From: Croceicoccus sp.
Lineage (GTDB): Bacteria; Pseudomonadota; Alphaproteobacteria; Sphingomonadales; Sphingomonadaceae
Reading direction: 5' to 3'
DNA: 7,068 nucleotides
NCBI GenBank assembly: GCA_029936705.1
Contig: JAPYSD010000183.1
Coordinates: forward strand, 1-7,068
In this document: positions 4,972 to 7,068 of the stretch, piece after piece
Layout of the letters: each line of letters begins with the position of its first letter
How positions within the stretch are numbered: position 1 is the stretch's first letter
Notes under the pieces: model-generated
Database searches by the model: none
What the model was told of the DNA's origin: nothing
What the model saw: only the letters and a program-made list of their open reading frames with translations
Translations under genes and position numbers: made by a program

Positions 4972-5529
4972 TCACGCATCGCCAAGATAGCGATCGGTCG
5001 TGCGCACCGGCAGCCCGTCGATGCTGTGGTCCATCGCCTGCTGCTTGGCGACCCAGCGCTCGGGGTCGGTCTTCTCGTGATGCTTGATCAGCGTCGGCCT
5101 CTCACGCTCCAGCGTCATCAGCGGCACGCCATAGCCGCAGCTGGTCTGCACCGTGTCGACATCCATCACGAAGACCTGCCGCGTTCCGGGCAGCAGGGTG
5201 AAATGCGCCGCCAGCCCGTCCCATTCGGCATCGGCAGGCAGCACCGCCCGCCCGCGGCCATACAATCGCAGGATCAGCGCCGGCTGCTCGAAATTGCAGA
5301 ACATCACGGTAATGCGGCCGTCCGCGGCCAGGTGTGCGTGCGTCTCGTTCCCCGATCCCGCCAGGTCGAGCCAGGCGACCTGCGTGTCCGACAGGATGCG
5401 GAACACGTCATAGCCCTTGGGGCTGAGGTTGATCCGCCCCTCCGCCGCGGCGGTGGCGACGAAGAATACCGGCTGGCGCGCGATCATCGCGCGGTGGTCT
5501 TCCCCGATGCTCTCGAAAAACTGGGCCAT
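4972..5529 (-). CDS. Pyridoxamine 5'-phosphate oxidase-like (PNPOx/FMN-binding split-barrel) family protein
   Basis: The 185-residue protein has the split-barrel flavin-binding fold: an early strand with QPVFFVATAA (19-28), NLSPKGYD (34-41), a strand VAWLDLAGSGNETHAHL (51-67), TVMFCNF (74-80), LRLYGRGRAV (88-97), and the C-terminal SCGYGVPL (130-137). Members of this group may bind FMN, F420 or heme; few have known substrates, and this one is not recognisably the PdxH enzyme of vitamin B6 synthesis. It lacks a signal peptide and membrane segments, so it is probably cytoplasmic. The ATG at 5529 has only a poor ribosome binding site. It starts 34 bases after the prfC stop on the same strand, suggesting co-transcription. 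The physiological role is unknown. Confidence 0.85.
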   Translation of the reverse strand: MAQFFESIGEDHRAMIARQPVFFVATAAAEGRINLSPKGYDVFRILSDTQVAWLDLAGSGNETHAHLAADGRITVMFCNFEQPALILRLYGRGRAVLPADAEWDGLAAHFTLLPGTRQVFVMDVDTVQTSCGYGVPLMTLERERPTLIKHHEKTDPERWVAKQQAMDHSIDGLPVRTTDRYLGDA

Positions 5530-5563
5530 TGACCGCGAGCATAGGCACGAAGCCCGCCCGCTG

Positions 5564-7068
5564 TCACCTCTCCTTGGTGGCCCCGAACGAGAGCTTGGGA
5601 TTCTTATCCTGGTGGTAGCTTACGTCCCACGGCGATTTCGCCAGGAAGACGAGGTCGCCGTCGCGGTCCTTCGCGAGGTTCGGACGATTGAAGCCCTCGA
5701 ACTCGGCCATGGCTGCCGCGTCGCCCTTGATCCAGCGCGCGGTGGCGAAGGGGGCGGCCTCCAGCGATGCCTCCACCTTGTACTCCGCTGACAGGCGCGA
5801 GATCAGCACTTCCAGCTGCAGCTGGCCGACCACGCCGATGATCCACTGCGCGCCGATTTCGGGATAGAACACCTGGATCACGCCTTCTTCCGACAGATCG
5901 TCCAGCGCCTTGCGCAGCTGCTTGGTCTTGGTCGGGTCCTTCAGCACCACGCGGCGCAGGATCTCGGGCGCGAAATTGGGCAGACCGGTAAAGCGGATAT
6001 CGTTCTTTTCCGACAGCGAATCGCCCACGCGCAGCGTGCCGTGGTTCGGAATGCCGATGATATCGCCCGGCTCCGCCGTATCGGCGATCTCGCGGTCCTG
6101 CGCAAAGAACAGGATCGGCGAATGCACCGCGATCGGCTTGCCAAGGCCGCTCGGCGTCAGCTTCATTCCGCGCTTGAACGTGCCCGATACCAGCCGCATG
6201 AACGCGATGCGGTCGCGGTGCTGCGGGTCCATGTTGGCCTGCACCTTGAAGATGAAGCCCGAAACCTCGTCGCTGGCGGGCGAAATCTCGCCCTGTTCGG
6301 TCGGCTGCGGGCGCGGCGGCGGCGCGTATTGCGCGATCGCCTCGATCATCTGCACCACGCCGAAATTCTTGAGCGCCGAGCCGAAGAACACCGGCGTCAG
6401 GTCGCCGCCGCGATAGGCCTCGACATCGAAATCGGGATAGGCCTCGCGCGCCAGTTCGGCCTGCTCGGCGAAGTCGTCGGGGATCGACGGGTTCTCGTCG
6501 ATCTTGCCAAGGAATTCCTTCGATCCGCCCTCAGGGCGTGCGACATGGCCGGTGGCGTAATCTAGAATGCCCTCGAACTGCCCGCCCATGCCGATGGGCC
6601 AGCTCATCGGGCTGACGTCCAGCGCCAGCATGTCGGCCACCTCGTCCAGCAGCTCGAACGGGTCGCGCCCTTCGCGGTCGACCTTGTTGACGAAGGTGAT
6701 GATCGGCACGCTGCGCAGGCGGCAGACCTCGAACAGCTTGCGGGTCTGCGGCTCGATGCCCTTGGCGGCGTCGATCACCATGATCGCGGAATCCACCGCC
6801 GTCAGCGTGCGATAGGTATCTTCCGAGAAATCCTCGTGCCCCGGCGTGTCGAGCAGGTTGAAAGTGATGCCGTCACGCTCGAACGTCATGACCGACGAGG
6901 TGACGGAAATGCCGCGCTGCTGCTCGATCTTCATCCAGTCCGAACGGGCGCGCCGCGCCTGGCCGCGCGCCTTCACCTCGCCCGCAAGATGGATCGCGCC
7001 GCCGGTCAGCAGAAGCTTCTCGGTCAGCGTGGTCTTGCCCGCGTCGGGGTGGGAAATGATGGCGAAGG
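5564..7068 (-). CDS. prfC: Peptide chain release factor 3 (RF3), N-terminus off window
   Basis: The frame is open from the right edge, giving 500 residues; comparison with E. coli RF3 (529 aa) suggests about 15-25 N-terminal residues are missing. RF3 is a translational GTPase that removes RF1/RF2 from the ribosome after peptide release. The GTPase motifs are all present: P-loop SHPDAGKTT at the very edge, switch I around QRGISVTSSV, DTPGHEDFSEDTYRT, NKVDREGRDP and the later TPVFFGSALKNFGV. The downstream domains are also diagnostic: IFKVQANMDPQHRDRIAFMR, NHGTLRVGD, FTGLPNFAPE and ATARWI near the C-terminus. A shorter open frame from a GTG at 6976 is not the true start because the P-loop lies upstream of it in the same frame. 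It is probably the first of three co-transcribed genes. Confidence 0.97.
   Translation of the reverse strand, partial: FAIISHPDAGKTTLTEKLLLTGGAIHLAGEVKARGQARRARSDWMKIEQQRGISVTSSVMTFERDGITFNLLDTPGHEDFSEDTYRTLTAVDSAIMVIDAAKGIEPQTRKLFEVCRLRSVPIITFVNKVDREGRDPFELLDEVADMLALDVSPMSWPIGMGGQFEGILDYATGHVARPEGGSKEFLGKIDENPSIPDDFAEQAELAREAYPDFDVEAYRGGDLTPVFFGSALKNFGVVQMIEAIAQYAPPPRPQPTEQGEISPASDEVSGFIFKVQANMDPQHRDRIAFMRLVSGTFKRGMKLTPSGLGKPIAVHSPILFFAQDREIADTAEPGDIIGIPNHGTLRVGDSLSEKNDIRFTGLPNFAPEILRRVVLKDPTKTKQLRKALDDLSEEGVIQVFYPEIGAQWIIGVVGQLQLEVLISRLSAEYKVEASLEAAPFATARWIKGDAAAMAEFEGFNRPNLAKDRDGDLVFLAKSPWDVSYHQDKNPKLSFGATKER

Noticed and set aside
4267..5532. Long plus-strand open frame (421 codons) opposite the phosphatase-family and PNPOx-like genes
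   Set aside because: It spans two well-supported minus-strand genes and their gap, and has no recognisable motif. It is a GC-driven shadow.

Overview
The window looks like ordinary chromosomal DNA from an alphaproteobacterium, most likely a sphingomonad (Sphingomonadales). It is GC-rich by eye and densely packed with core genes. The best lineage pointer is at the left edge: a cold-shock protein with a long N-terminal Arg/Gly/Phe-rich extension, a layout I associate with sphingomonads. The glnK-amtB ammonium module fits the same placement. No mobile element, CRISPR array, tRNA or rRNA gene was seen.

Layout from left to right. (1) 1-331, minus: N-terminal part of the cold-shock protein, running off the left edge. 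(2) 332-559: divergent intergenic region with three perfect inverted repeats. (3) 560-1785, plus: a TerC/YgdQ-family membrane protein overlapping by 4 bases with a small TIGR01244/DUF442-type protein. (4) 1797-4020, minus, in transcription order: a PII gene (glnK), the ammonium channel gene amtB, an intrinsic terminator, then a second PII gene. A good -24/-12 (RpoN) promoter candidate lies at 4071-4087, upstream of the first PII gene. (5) 4234-7068, minus, in transcription order: release factor RF3 (prfC, N-terminus beyond the right edge), a PNPOx-like flavin-binding-fold protein, and an endonuclease/exonuclease/phosphatase-family protein. These three are closely spaced and probably form one transcription unit.

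How the genes work together. The central block is a nitrogen-sensing module. AmtB conducts ammonium, and PII trimers insert their T-loops to close it when nitrogen is plentiful. Both PII proteins keep the T-loop tyrosine (Y51) and identical T-loop tips. The RpoN-type promoter suggests that the first PII gene and amtB are induced in nitrogen limitation. The terminator after amtB suggests that the second PII gene is expressed at least partly on its own. The TerC/DUF442 pair may act in metal or redox/sulfur handling, but that is inference. I do not see a clearly undescribed system here. The most interesting points are the two PII genes around amtB with their inferred split regulation, the AT-rich palindrome at 4182-4198, and the structured cold-shock leader with its glycine-rich extension.
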